Shown piece by piece: positions 53,118-61,759 of a stretch of 64,000 nucleotides of DNA. Numbering within the stretch: position 1 is the first letter of the stretch; each line of letters starts with the position of its first letter. This stretch comes from Bryobacterales bacterium (GTDB lineage Bacteria > Acidobacteriota > Terriglobia > Bryobacterales > Bryobacteraceae): assembly GCA_016789905.1 (NCBI GenBank), contig JAEUQC010000010.1, forward strand, positions 44,242 through 108,241. Direction: 5' to 3'. The position numbers and the translations under genes are program-made. The notes under the pieces were generated by a model. That model was not told where the DNA came from. It saw only the letters and a list, made by a program, of their open reading frames with translations, and did not search any database.

Positions 53118-55094
53118 ATGTTTTCCAGAATCCTGATCCTCGTGGCCATCTCCGCTAACGCGCAAACTGTTTTGGACCGCGCCTACACCGCCCTGCGCGA
53201 GAAGGATTACGACCAGGCCATCCGCCTCTTCCAACAAGGCCTCGCCGCTGACCCCGCCAAAACCGCCCCCCGCAAAGACCTCGCCTACACCCTCCTAAAA
53301 ACCGGCGACACCGAAGCCGCCCGCGACCAGTTCGCCGAAGCCATGCGCCGCGATCCGTCCGATCAGCATGTCGCCCTCGAATACGCCTTCCTCGCCTACG
53401 AAACCAAACAGCCCATCCAGGCCCGCCGCGTCTTCGACCGCCTCCGCCGCCTCGGCAACGCCACCGCCGAACAGGCATTCCAGAACATCGACAGGCCCCT
53501 AAAAGAAGGCATCGCCCGCTGGCAAAAGGCCCTCGCCGAAATCCCTGATAACTTCTCCGGCAACGAAGAACTTGCCAAACTCGCCGAACTCCGCGACGAC
53601 GCCGCCCTCGCCGCCCATCACTACGAAATCGCCTGGAAACTCAAACCCTCCTATCGCGTTCTCCTCCTCGATCTCGGCCGCGTCTACGCCGATCTCGGCC
53701 GCGCTGCCGATTCCCACGCCGCCCTCCTCGCCGCCTCCCGTGGCGCCGAACCCCGCGTCGCCGAACAGGCCCGCGAACTCCTCAACCCCCGTTACCCGTA
53801 CGTCTACGAGTTCCAACGCGCCCTCGCCCTCGACCCCGCCAACACCGACCTCCGCCGCGAACTCGCCTACCTCTTCATGGAAATGCAGAAAAAGCCCGAG
53901 GCCGAAAAGGAGTTCGCCGAGATCCTCAAACAATCCCCAGGCGATCTCCTATCCACCGCCCAACTCGGCTTCCTCAAACTCGGCCGCCAGGACACTACCG
54001 GCGCGCTCCCCCTCCTCGATAAAGTCCTCAAAGGCGATGACGACGAACTCTCCGACCGCGTTCGCTCCGCCCTCAAAATGCCCAAAGCCCTTCGCCGCCG
54101 CCCCGAAACCAGCCGCGCCGAAGTGAAAGTGGAAGCAAAGGTCCTCGCCGAAAAGTCCTACCAATTGGGGTTCATGAAGGATGCCCTCAAATACCTCACC
54201 ATCGCCAACGAAAGCGATCCGCTCGATTTCGAAGTCATGCTCAAGCTCGGCTGGGCCAATAACATCCTCAAAAACGACAACGAAGCCGTCCGCTGGTTCG
54301 ATCTGGCTCGCCGCGCCCCCGACGATAAAATCGCCGCCGAAGCCCACAAAGCCTACAAAAACCTCTCCGCCAGCCATTCGCTCCTCCGGACCACCTTCTG
54401 GGCTCTCCCCATGTTCAGCTCCCGTTGGCAGGATGTCTTCGCCTACAGCCAGGTGAAAACGGAGATCAACCTCGCCAGCCTCCCCATCAAGCCCTACTTC
54501 AGCGCCCGCCTCCTTGCCGACGCCCGAGGCATCGAACGCTCCCGCACCGCCACAGCCAACCCCCAGTACCTCTCCGAAAGCGCCGCCATTCTTGGCGTCG
54601 GCTTCTCCACCCCCGTCAAACATGGCGTCAGCGGCTGGGCCGAAGCTGGCACCGCCCTCAGCTACCGTAGCCGGCCCGGCCTGGCCCGCGCCACCCCCGA
54701 TTTCCGCGGCGGCCTCGTCATCGCACGCCTCTTCGGCACGCCGCTCGGCAGCGAATCCAAAGGCTGGTTCACCGAAACCGCAAACGACATCGTCTACGTT
54801 AGCCGCTTCGATAACGACACCATCGTTGTCAGCCAAAACAAGATCGGCCGCACACTCCTGCCCAATCTCCAAATGTTCACCAGCCTCAACGCCAACACCG
54901 ACCTCAAGCGGCAATACTGGGCCAACTTCGTCGAACTCGGCGCTGGCCTCCGCACCCGCTGGTCAACACTCCCGCCCAACGTGCATTTCACGTTCCAAGT
55001 CCTCCGCGGCGTCCACACCCGCAACGAAGGCAACCCCCGCCGCCCTAACTATTTCGACGTAAGAGCAGGTTTCTGGTATGCCATCACCCGCTAA
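53118..55094 (+). CDS. TPR protein with outer-membrane-barrel-like C-terminus
   Basis: A 658-residue protein. MFSRILILVAISANAQ is a signal peptide; AGGAAA precedes the ATG at 53118. Residues about 18-420 are TPR repeats (ALREKDYDQAIRLFQQGLAA, QFAEAMRRDPSDQHVALEYA). The last 230 residues have alternating polar/apolar strands (FSARLLADARGIERSRTATA, YWANFVELGAGLRTRW, YFDVRAGFWYAITR) resembling the barrel of PgaA, PelB, BcsC or NfrA exporters, though the final residue is Arg. The next gene overlaps by 17 bases and encodes a glycoside-hydrolase-like protein. By analogy with PgaA-PgaB this pair could export or trim a polysaccharide, but no synthase is here. Confidence 0.8.
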   Translation: MFSRILILVAISANAQTVLDRAYTALREKDYDQAIRLFQQGLAADPAKTAPRKDLAYTLLKTGDTEAARDQFAEAMRRDPSDQHVALEYAFLAYETKQPIQARRVFDRLRRLGNATAEQAFQNIDRPLKEGIARWQKALAEIPDNFSGNEELAKLAELRDDAALAAHHYEIAWKLKPSYRVLLLDLGRVYADLGRAADSHAALLAASRGAEPRVAEQARELLNPRYPYVYEFQRALALDPANTDLRRELAYLFMEMQKKPEAEKEFAEILKQSPGDLLSTAQLGFLKLGRQDTTGALPLLDKVLKGDDDELSDRVRSALKMPKALRRRPETSRAEVKVEAKVLAEKSYQLGFMKDALKYLTIANESDPLDFEVMLKLGWANNILKNDNEAVRWFDLARRAPDDKIAAEAHKAYKNLSASHSLLRTTFWALPMFSSRWQDVFAYSQVKTEINLASLPIKPYFSARLLADARGIERSRTATANPQYLSESAAILGVGFSTPVKHGVSGWAEAGTALSYRSRPGLARATPDFRGGLVIARLFGTPLGSESKGWFTETANDIVYVSRFDNDTIVVSQNKIGRTLLPNLQMFTSLNANTDLKRQYWANFVELGAGLRTRWSTLPPNVHFTFQVLRGVHTRNEGNPRRPNYFDVRAGFWYAITR

Positions 55095-57165
55095 ATTCCT
55101 CCGCCATTTCCTCCAGACCCTAATACCGGGCTTGGCCCTCGCCGCCAACCCAGCCTTCCATTTCCACGTCGCCGGCGACGACCCAGGCCCCTGGCCAGCC
55201 ATCTTTCAGTCCATCGGCATGACCGCCGCCGCCAACGGCGCCGCCAACATAATCGTCCTCCCCGCCGGCACGCCCGTCGCCGCCTCCACCTGGCGCCCCA
55301 TCGTCGAAAAAGGCGCCATCCTCATCCTCGAAGGCAACTCCGAATTCGCCAACGCCCTCGGCATTTCACCCACGGAAAAGAAGGTCCAAACACGCCAAAT
55401 CCGCGATTCGAACGACGAATCCGCCTCCATCATCTGGGAGCGGACTCTCGATCTCCCCGTCTTCACCCTCCCAAAAACCGCCAAAGTCTTCGCCCGCGAA
55501 CGTTGGTCCAATGCCCCCATGACCGCCGGCCTCCGCCTCGGCCAGGGCGCCGTCTTCTGGCTCAACGTCACCCCCGGCCCCAAGGGCCACGAACGCTTCC
55601 CCTACATCCTCCAGTCCCTCCAATCCCTCGGCCTCGAACCCCCGTTCAAATCCGGCCGCCTTTGGGCCTTTTTCGACTCCTCCTACCGCCTCCGCGCCGA
55701 CCCCGACTACCTCGCCGAACGCTGGCGCGCCGCCGGCATCGGCGCCCTCCACGTCGCCGCCTGGCACTACTACGACGCCGATCCCCAACGCGACGAATAT
55801 CTCAGAAATTTGATCGAAGCCGCCCACCGCCGCGCCATCCTCGTCTACGCCTGGATCGAACTCCCCCACGTCAGCGAAAAGTTCTGGAACGACCATCCCG
55901 AATGGCGCGAAAAAACCGCCCTCCTCCAGGACGCCCACCTCGACTGGCGCAAGCTGATGAACCTCAACAACCCTGCCTGCGCCAAGGCCGTCAAACAAGG
56001 CATCGCCAGCCTCAGCCACCGCTTCAACTGGGACGGCCTCAACCTCGCCGAACTCTATTTCGAATCCCTCGAAGGCATTGACAACCCTTCCCGCTTCACC
56101 CCCTTCAACGACGACGTGCGCGCCGAATTCCGCGCCACCCACAACGCCGATCCCGTCGCCGTCGTCCGCGATAAATCCCACTCGCTCCGCCCGAAACTCC
56201 TCGAATTCCGCGCCTCTCTCGCTCAGCGCATGCAGGAAGACTGGCTCAACGAAATCGCCATCATCAAACGAACCCAGCCCCACCTCGACATCGTACTCAC
56301 TCACGTTGACGATAAATTCGACAACCACATGCGCGATGCCATCGGCGCCGAATCCGACCGCCTCCTCCCCCAACTCGCCAAACACGACTTCACATTCCTA
56401 ATCGAGGACCCCGCCACCATCTGGCATCTCGGCCCCCAGCGCTATCCCCAAATCGCCCAAAAATACGTGACGCCCCACCAGGACAAACTCGCCATCGATA
56501 TCAACATCGTCGAACGCTACCAGGACGTCTATCCCACCAAACTGCAAACCGGCATCGAGCTTTTCCAACTCGTTCAAATTTCTTCCCGCGCCTTCCCCCG
56601 CGTCGCCCTCTATTTTGAAAACTCTATCCGCAAAGTCGACCTCCCCTTGCTTGCCTCCTCCGCCGCACGTGTCGACAAGATCGATCACGTCGCCGGCCGT
56701 CTGGTCATCGATTCCAAGTTCGGCGCCGGCATCCCCTGGTCCGGCCCTGCCAAAATCAACGGCCGCCTCTGGCCCGTCGCCGATCCGGAAACGCTCTGGC
56801 TTCCGCCTGGCCCCGTCGCCATCGAGGCCGCGTCCACCGCCCCGCCCCTTCGCATTCTCGATTTCAACGGCGATCTAAAGACCGCCTCAGTTCATTCCGA
56901 TGGCGTCGAAATCAGCTATCACTCCGCCCACCGCGCCGTCGCCGTGCTCGATCGGATTCCCGCCGCTATCGAAATCGATGGCGAAATCGCCAAACCTGAA
57001 TGGCTCTCCGGACCGGGCCGCCATTCGCTCCTGCTGCCAAAAGGCCAGCACGTCGTCACGTTCCTGCTTACTGCGTCCGTCCAGCCGAAAGAAGTCCCGA
57101 ATGCTTCGCCATCGGCGGCTGCCACGCCCCCGTCGCCTCCGCGTGTTCCACGCCCTTTGCCGTAA
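55078..57165 (+). CDS. Exported glycoside-hydrolase-like TIM-barrel protein
   Basis: A 695-residue protein beginning MPSPAKFLRHFLQTLIPGLA (signal peptide). Residues about 28-190 look like a class I amidotransferase-like module (IIVLPAGTPVAASTWRPIVE). About 200-560 is a TIM-barrel domain: RWRAAGIGALHVAAWHYYDA, AILVYAWIELPHVSEKFW and DGLNLAELYFESLEGI are reminiscent of the hydrolase domain of PgaB and relatives (GHL10/alpha-amylase-like). Two beta-sandwich modules follow, and a Pro-rich tail. Catalytic acids are not certain to me; Asp/Glu in DGLNLAELYFE are candidates. The start overlaps the TPR/barrel gene, so both act together. The 3' end overlaps the convergent J-domain gene by 98 bases. Confidence 0.75.
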   Translation: MPSPAKFLRHFLQTLIPGLALAANPAFHFHVAGDDPGPWPAIFQSIGMTAAANGAANIIVLPAGTPVAASTWRPIVEKGAILILEGNSEFANALGISPTEKKVQTRQIRDSNDESASIIWERTLDLPVFTLPKTAKVFARERWSNAPMTAGLRLGQGAVFWLNVTPGPKGHERFPYILQSLQSLGLEPPFKSGRLWAFFDSSYRLRADPDYLAERWRAAGIGALHVAAWHYYDADPQRDEYLRNLIEAAHRRAILVYAWIELPHVSEKFWNDHPEWREKTALLQDAHLDWRKLMNLNNPACAKAVKQGIASLSHRFNWDGLNLAELYFESLEGIDNPSRFTPFNDDVRAEFRATHNADPVAVVRDKSHSLRPKLLEFRASLAQRMQEDWLNEIAIIKRTQPHLDIVLTHVDDKFDNHMRDAIGAESDRLLPQLAKHDFTFLIEDPATIWHLGPQRYPQIAQKYVTPHQDKLAIDINIVERYQDVYPTKLQTGIELFQLVQISSRAFPRVALYFENSIRKVDLPLLASSAARVDKIDHVAGRLVIDSKFGAGIPWSGPAKINGRLWPVADPETLWLPPGPVAIEAASTAPPLRILDFNGDLKTASVHSDGVEISYHSAHRAVAVLDRIPAAIEIDGEIAKPEWLSGPGRHSLLLPKGQHVVTFLLTASVQPKEVPNASPSAAATPPSPPRVPRPLP

Positions 57166-57955
57166 TCTGGTGCTTGCCCCCGTCCGTCTTCTGTAGCCAG
57201 CCTTGCTCTTTCAGAAACCACAGCGGAAACTCCAGGTGTTCCCGAGGCACAGCCAGTAGCTGTTCCATATCCGGCAGGTTCACGCCGCAGTTCTCCGGCC
57301 ATCGCATCCGTTTGTTGTAGAGCAGCGCAAGTATCGCGGCCCGCTTCCGTTGCTCCTGCTCCAGCCCCGGCGTTCCCGATTCCGGATCGAATATCCGCCA
57401 CCGTCTCGACAGCGTCCGCGATCGCTCCACGTCAAACGCCGCACGCTGCTCCGGATCGGACAGTATCCGGTAGGCCCGCACCAACTGTTTAAACCCTTCT
57501 TCGCTCCCGCTGTCCGGATTGTCCGGATGGATACGATGCGCCAACACCCGGTATATCTTGTGTATCGTGTCAAAACTCGCCGTCGGGTTCACTTCCAGCG
57601 TCTCGTAGTAGTCCTCGAACTCATCGGTCTTTCCCTGCGAACGGCTCTGCGTCTCTTCCAGCGCGATTCCCGCTCGAAAAATCCCCGCCGATACCGGTGT
57701 GCACCACGCCACAAACCCGCGCGCACGGCCGCCGTCGCTCGCCGTCACCCCGCCGCCATCAATCAACACAGGAAGCCCGTCGCGCAGCATCTCCCCCAGA
57801 ACTACTCCCACTCCATACTCGCCGTTGTCCTGCACTTGCGCCGAGATTCTCTGCCACGATCCATCCCGCCGCTCCAGCCATAGCTGCGCCGCCTTCGTCG
57901 GCTCCGTCTTGCCGCGTGTCTTCTTTCGTCGCTCGGGTGCCTTCGCTCCGCTCAC
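57068..57955 (-). CDS. PilZ-like / J-domain / winged-helix protein (copy 1)
   Basis: A 295-residue protein from a GTG start. Residues about 5-105 look like a PilZ-type domain, with a degenerate DNGEYG where D/NxSxxG is expected, so c-di-GMP binding is doubtful. Residues about 116-175 are a J domain: YYETLEVNPTASFDTIHKIY, HPD at 143-145 in RIHPDNPDSG, then AYRILSDPEQRAAFD. HPD is intact, so DnaK stimulation is possible. Residues about 205-270 form a winged helix (VNLPDMEQLLAVPREHLEFP, LWFLKEQGWLQKTDGG). It is a paralogue of the neighbour on the same strand, 32 bases away. The 3' end overlaps the convergent hydrolase gene. Confidence 0.85.
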   Translation of the reverse strand: MSGAKAPERRKKTRGKTEPTKAAQLWLERRDGSWQRISAQVQDNGEYGVGVVLGEMLRDGLPVLIDGGGVTASDGGRARGFVAWCTPVSAGIFRAGIALEETQSRSQGKTDEFEDYYETLEVNPTASFDTIHKIYRVLAHRIHPDNPDSGSEEGFKQLVRAYRILSDPEQRAAFDVERSRTLSRRWRIFDPESGTPGLEQEQRKRAAILALLYNKRMRWPENCGVNLPDMEQLLAVPREHLEFPLWFLKEQGWLQKTDGGKHQITAKGVEHAEATGAWQPPMAKHSGLLSAGRTQ

Positions 57956-57987
57956 TCCCTTTCCATCGGCTCGAACTCACAACAACT

Positions 57988-58866
57988 TTAATACGCCGGC
58001 TCCAACTGCAAATGGTCGCTAGGCTGTTGGTCCCACACCTTCTGTTTCTCCGCCTGCTCCACACCCTTCACCGTTATCGAATACCGGCCGCTATCGGTGC
58101 GGACCGCCCACCCCTGTTCCTTCAAAAACCACATCGTGAAGTCCAGGTGCTCGCGCGGAGTTCCCAGCAGCGCCTCCATCTCGATCAGGTTCATGCCCGG
58201 GTTCTCAGGGTCCCGCAGCCGTTTTAGATACAACGCCTTCAATACTCCCCGCCGCTTCGATTGCTCCTGCTCCACGCTCGGTGTCGCCGACCGCTGGTCG
58301 AACACCCGCCAGTGCACCTGCTGCTTCACCCCGCGCGTGCTATCGAATGACGCTCGCTGTTCAGGGTCGCTCAACACCTTGTAGGCCGCCACCAGATTCT
58401 TGAACGCCTCGTTGCTCCCTGTCTCCGCGTTGTCCGGGTGCAGCCGCTGCGCCAGAATCCGGTAGATCCGATGGATCGTCTCCATGCTCGCGCTCGGGCT
58501 CAACTCCATCACCTCGTAATAATCCACGAAGTTCTCATCTGTCTGCGAGCCAATCCTTGCCGCCGCCGTTAAGCTGATCCCCGCCCGGAATCTCCCATCC
58601 ACCGTCGCCCGGCACCAGCAAATCCGCCCTTTCTGCCGCCCGCCCGTTCCACCCGAAAACCCTTCCCCCTCCACCATCACATTCTGCCCGGCCTCCACCT
58701 CCCGGTTCAGAATCAGCCCTACTCCCTTCTCAGAACGGTCCCCTATCTCTCCTTCCCCTCGATTCCAAGACCCATTTTTGTCTTCAATCCAAAAGACGAT
58801 CTTCGTGCCGCCGGGCACGCGCTGCCGTGGTTCACTACGCCGCTCGGTCCCTGCTCTTCTTTCCAC
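57988..58866 (-). CDS. PilZ / J-domain / winged-helix protein (copy 2)
   Basis: A 292-residue paralogue of the next gene with the same domain order and HPD at the same place (143-145, QRLHPDNAETG). Here the PilZ signature is better kept: an Arg-rich ERRSEPRQRV followed by DRSEKGVGL (D-x-S-x-x-G), so c-di-GMP binding is plausible. The J domain spans about 116-175 (FVDYYEVMELSPSAS, NLVAAYKVLSDPEQRASFD), then EMEALLGTPREHLDFTMWFL is the winged-helix-like segment. GTG start. The fusion of a second-messenger domain, a chaperone-activating domain and a DNA- or protein-binding domain is unusual. Confidence 0.85.
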   Translation of the reverse strand: MERRAGTERRSEPRQRVPGGTKIVFWIEDKNGSWNRGEGEIGDRSEKGVGLILNREVEAGQNVMVEGEGFSGGTGGRQKGRICWCRATVDGRFRAGISLTAAARIGSQTDENFVDYYEVMELSPSASMETIHRIYRILAQRLHPDNAETGSNEAFKNLVAAYKVLSDPEQRASFDSTRGVKQQVHWRVFDQRSATPSVEQEQSKRRGVLKALYLKRLRDPENPGMNLIEMEALLGTPREHLDFTMWFLKEQGWAVRTDSGRYSITVKGVEQAEKQKVWDQQPSDHLQLEPAY

Positions 58867-58907
58867 GCTTCCCTTATCGTCAAATCCTCCCCTCTCTTGA
58901 ACCTTTC

Positions 58908-59456
58908 CTACCTCCCCAATCGCCCTTCTACTCGCCTCCCCTCAACAGCCATCTCCCGCACCGCCAGCACCTCCCCCCTGGGCCCCAAAATGGTCTGCCG
59001 CATCCGCAGTTTCCCCCCTTCCGCCCAAATCTCCTCCCCCGCCTGGATGGCCGCATCCCCCAAAACCTCCAACAGCGGCCGCGTCCCCAATTCCCATTCC
59101 CCTTCCATCGCCACCCGCTCCTCCACCACCGTCACGTCCCCGTCCCGCCATTCCCGAACCCCATTCCCCACCAAAAAACAAGAGGGTGCATGAAATTCCT
59201 CATGCGGATCCCGCAGTCGCCGTACTCCTCCCCGCGCCGGGGCCACGAACGTCCCGGCCCCCACACGCCTCGTCACCAATCCCATCCGTTCCAGTTCCAC
59301 CAGCGCCCGCCGCGCCGTCATCAAACTCACTCCCTGCTGCGACGCCAGCGCCCGTTCCGACGCCACCTTCCCTCCCGCCGCCAGCCGCCCATCCAAGATC
59401 GCCTTCCGCAACCCAACCGCTATCCGCTGATACGCCGCCCCCGTCTCCGTTGCCAT
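58908..59456 (-). CDS. GntR-family transcriptional regulator
   Basis: A 182-residue regulator. Start chosen at the ATG at 59456 (MATETGAAYQRIAVGLRKAI), 22 bases from the divergent gene start; an ATG at 59480 would overlap that gene. Residues about 10-75 are the GntR winged helix (ILDGRLAAGGKVASERALAS, LMTARRALVELERMGLVTRR). The C-terminal part is short for a UTRA domain but has a UTRA-like feel (EFHAPSCFLVGNGVREWRDG, MRQTILGPRGEVLAVREMA). Ligand unknown. It may control itself and the divergent propeller gene through the shared short promoter region. Confidence 0.87.
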   Translation of the reverse strand: MATETGAAYQRIAVGLRKAILDGRLAAGGKVASERALASQQGVSLMTARRALVELERMGLVTRRVGAGTFVAPARGGVRRLRDPHEEFHAPSCFLVGNGVREWRDGDVTVVEERVAMEGEWELGTRPLLEVLGDAAIQAGEEIWAEGGKLRMRQTILGPRGEVLAVREMAVEGRRVEGRLGR

Positions 59457-59478
59457 AGTATGAGTATTGCCTATCCCC

Positions 59479-60195
59479 ATGCTCCTTCTCGCCGCCGCGC
59501 TCACCGTCATCGAAACTCTCACCATCCCGGCCAATCTCCATCATGTCCAGGGCATCGACGTGGAAGGAGACACGCTCTGGGTCTCCTCGGTTGACAAAGA
59601 AGCGAAAAAGGGCTTCCTCTACAAGCTCCACCGTCCCACCGGCCACATACTGGCCCAGGCGGAAGTCCACGACGGCGATAAATTTCACCCCGGCGGCCTC
59701 ACCCTCGATGGCGACGATCTCTGGCTCCCGGTCGCCGAGTACCGTCGCGCCAGCACCACCCAAATCCAGCGCCGCGACAAACGCACCCTCCGCCTCCTCG
59801 CCAAGTTCGACGTGAACGACCATATCGGCTGCATCGCCGCCTCCAGCAACCGTTTATACGGAGGCAACTGGGACTCCCGCGAGATTTACGAATGGTCCAA
59901 GACCGGCCGGCACCTTTCCAAACGAGCCAACGACACCGGCACCCGTTACCAGGACATGAAATTCATCAACAACCAACTGGTCGCCGCCGGTCTCCGTGCC
60001 AAGGGCAAAGGCGCCATCGACTGGCTCGACCCAAAGTCGCTACAAACCGTCCGCCGTGAGGAGCTTGAAACCACCGACCGCGGCGTCGTCTTCACCAACG
60101 AAGGCATGACCCTCCGCGACGGCAAAATCTATCTCCTCCCCGAAGACTTCCCCTCCCGCCTCTTCACATTAAATTGGTGCCAAGCGCCTATTTAA
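59479..60195 (+). CDS. DUF6454-like exported beta-propeller protein
   Basis: A 238-residue protein. The ATG at 59479 gives MLLLAAALTVIETLTIPANL, a signal peptide. The repeats HHVQGIDVEGDTLWVSSVDK, HPGGLTLDGDDLWLPVAEYR and NDHIGCIAASSNRLYGGNWD are propeller blades of the DUF6454/quinoprotein-dehydrogenase-like type. No catalytic residues stand out. The last residues (LNWCQAPI) and the stop codon are encoded by a dispersed repeat (60166-60199), so the natural C-terminus may have been replaced. Divergent from the GntR gene. Confidence 0.72.
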   Translation: MLLLAAALTVIETLTIPANLHHVQGIDVEGDTLWVSSVDKEAKKGFLYKLHRPTGHILAQAEVHDGDKFHPGGLTLDGDDLWLPVAEYRRASTTQIQRRDKRTLRLLAKFDVNDHIGCIAASSNRLYGGNWDSREIYEWSKTGRHLSKRANDTGTRYQDMKFINNQLVAAGLRAKGKGAIDWLDPKSLQTVRREELETTDRGVVFTNEGMTLRDGKIYLLPEDFPSRLFTLNWCQAPI

Positions 60196-60199
60196 TCTT
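60166..60199. repeat. Dispersed palindromic repeat, copy A (34 bp)
   Basis: Identical for 34 bases to 60232-60265, starting at ACATTAAATTGGTGCC. It is an imperfect palindrome (TTAAATTGGTGCC / GGCGCTTGG... with TTAAATAGGCG on the other strand). It supplies the last codons and TAA of the propeller gene, and shares AATTGGTGCC with the palindrome at 10706-10738. Confidence 0.8.
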
Positions 60200-60231
60200 C
60201 CAGCTCCATTTTTCAACAACTTACGCCCAAA

Positions 60232-60265
60232 ACATTAAATTGGTGCCAAGCGCCTATTTAATCTT
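60232..60265. repeat. Dispersed palindromic repeat, copy B (34 bp)
   Basis: Exact second copy, 66 bases after copy A. The TAA of the convergent WYL gene (60260-60258) lies within it. The two copies sit between the convergent genes and probably act as terminators in both directions, as the 10.7 kb palindrome does. Confidence 0.8.
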
Positions 60266-61187
60266 TCAACGCTCGCCCATACCGGTCCCGCATCCGTCGC
60301 AGTGACCCCAACAGTTCCTCCGGCCCCTCCACCTCGAACTCCGCCCCCATCCATCCCAACTGCATCGCCAACTTGTCCCAACACGCCGCCCCCGCCTCCC
60401 AGTAACAAGCCCCTTCATCAATCGCCTCAAACACCCCGCCCGGGTACCGCCGCGCCGCCTCTTCCGCCGAAACCGCAACCCGCACCCGCGCCCGGCACGT
60501 CGCCAACGACCGCCAATACCCCTCCCGCACAAAACTCCCCAAATCCGCCGCCGGCCCCGCCCGTTCCGCAAACCGCTCCCCAGCCTCCGCCCCGTTCACC
60601 CGGTCCACCCGAAACGTCCGCCAATCCTCCCTGTCCACGTCCCACCCCACCAGATACCAACGCCGCTCCGCGCACACCAGCCGGTACGGCTCCACCCGCC
60701 GCCGCGACACCTTCCCCCCATGGTCCGAATACCGGAACCGCACCCCAACCACGTCCCGGCAAGCCGCCGCCAACACCCCCAGCACCCGCGCATCCACCGC
60801 CACCGCCGCCCCCGCTGTCACCACCACCGATTGCAACGCTCCCACCCGCCCCGCAAGCCGTCCCGGCATCAGTTGTCCCAACTTCCCCAGCGCCCGCGCC
60901 GCCGCCTCCCCTGCCCACGCAATCTGCCCCAGCCCCACCGCCACCGCCACCGCCTCTTCATCGTCCAACAGCAACGGAGGCACCGTCGCCCCCGCTCCCA
61001 TCTGGTACCCGCCCTCCGTTCCCGGACTCGAATCCACCGGATATCCCAGCCCCCGCAACTTCTCCACATCCCGCCGCACCGTCCGCCCCGTCACCCCCAA
61101 CTCCGCCGAAAGCCCCGCCCCCGTCCAATATCGCCGCCGTTGAAAGAGCGACAACAACCGCAACAACCGCGCCGAAGTCTCCAACAT
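60258..61187 (-). CDS. WYL-domain transcriptional regulator (HTH_11/DeoR-like)
   Basis: A 309-residue regulator. Start at 61187 (MLETSARLLRLLSLFQRRRY); a GTG at 61208 is the alternative. Residues about 5-60 are an HTH_11/DeoR-like winged helix (LSAELGVTGRTVRRDVEKLR). Residues about 135-210 hold the WYL domain: RVEPYRLVCAERRWYLVGWD, FRVDRVNGAEAG. The C-terminal WCX-type block follows. WYL domains bind nucleic-acid or nucleotide ligands and regulate stress and phage-defence genes. It is divergent from the DinB-like gene 62 bases away and probably regulates it. Confidence 0.92.
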   Translation of the reverse strand: MLETSARLLRLLSLFQRRRYWTGAGLSAELGVTGRTVRRDVEKLRGLGYPVDSSPGTEGGYQMGAGATVPPLLLDDEEAVAVAVGLGQIAWAGEAAARALGKLGQLMPGRLAGRVGALQSVVVTAGAAVAVDARVLGVLAAACRDVVGVRFRYSDHGGKVSRRRVEPYRLVCAERRWYLVGWDVDREDWRTFRVDRVNGAEAGERFAERAGPAADLGSFVREGYWRSLATCRARVRVAVSAEEAARRYPGGVFEAIDEGACYWEAGAACWDKLAMQLGWMGAEFEVEGPEELLGSLRRMRDRYGRALKD

Positions 61188-61249
61188 ACCCAAAGTCTCC
61201 CACAACACTGCGGACAGTAGCTGTCCTCATCCCCTGCTACATTTCTCTC

Positions 61250-61738
<489 letters not shown>

Positions 61739-61759
61739 CATTGATACACTGAGCGGGCC

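Noticed and set aside
60302..61249. N-terminal Pro-rich extension of the DinB-like frame
   Set aside because: Antisense of the WYL gene; the protein is almost only Pro/Ala/Thr and the real gene starts near 61250.
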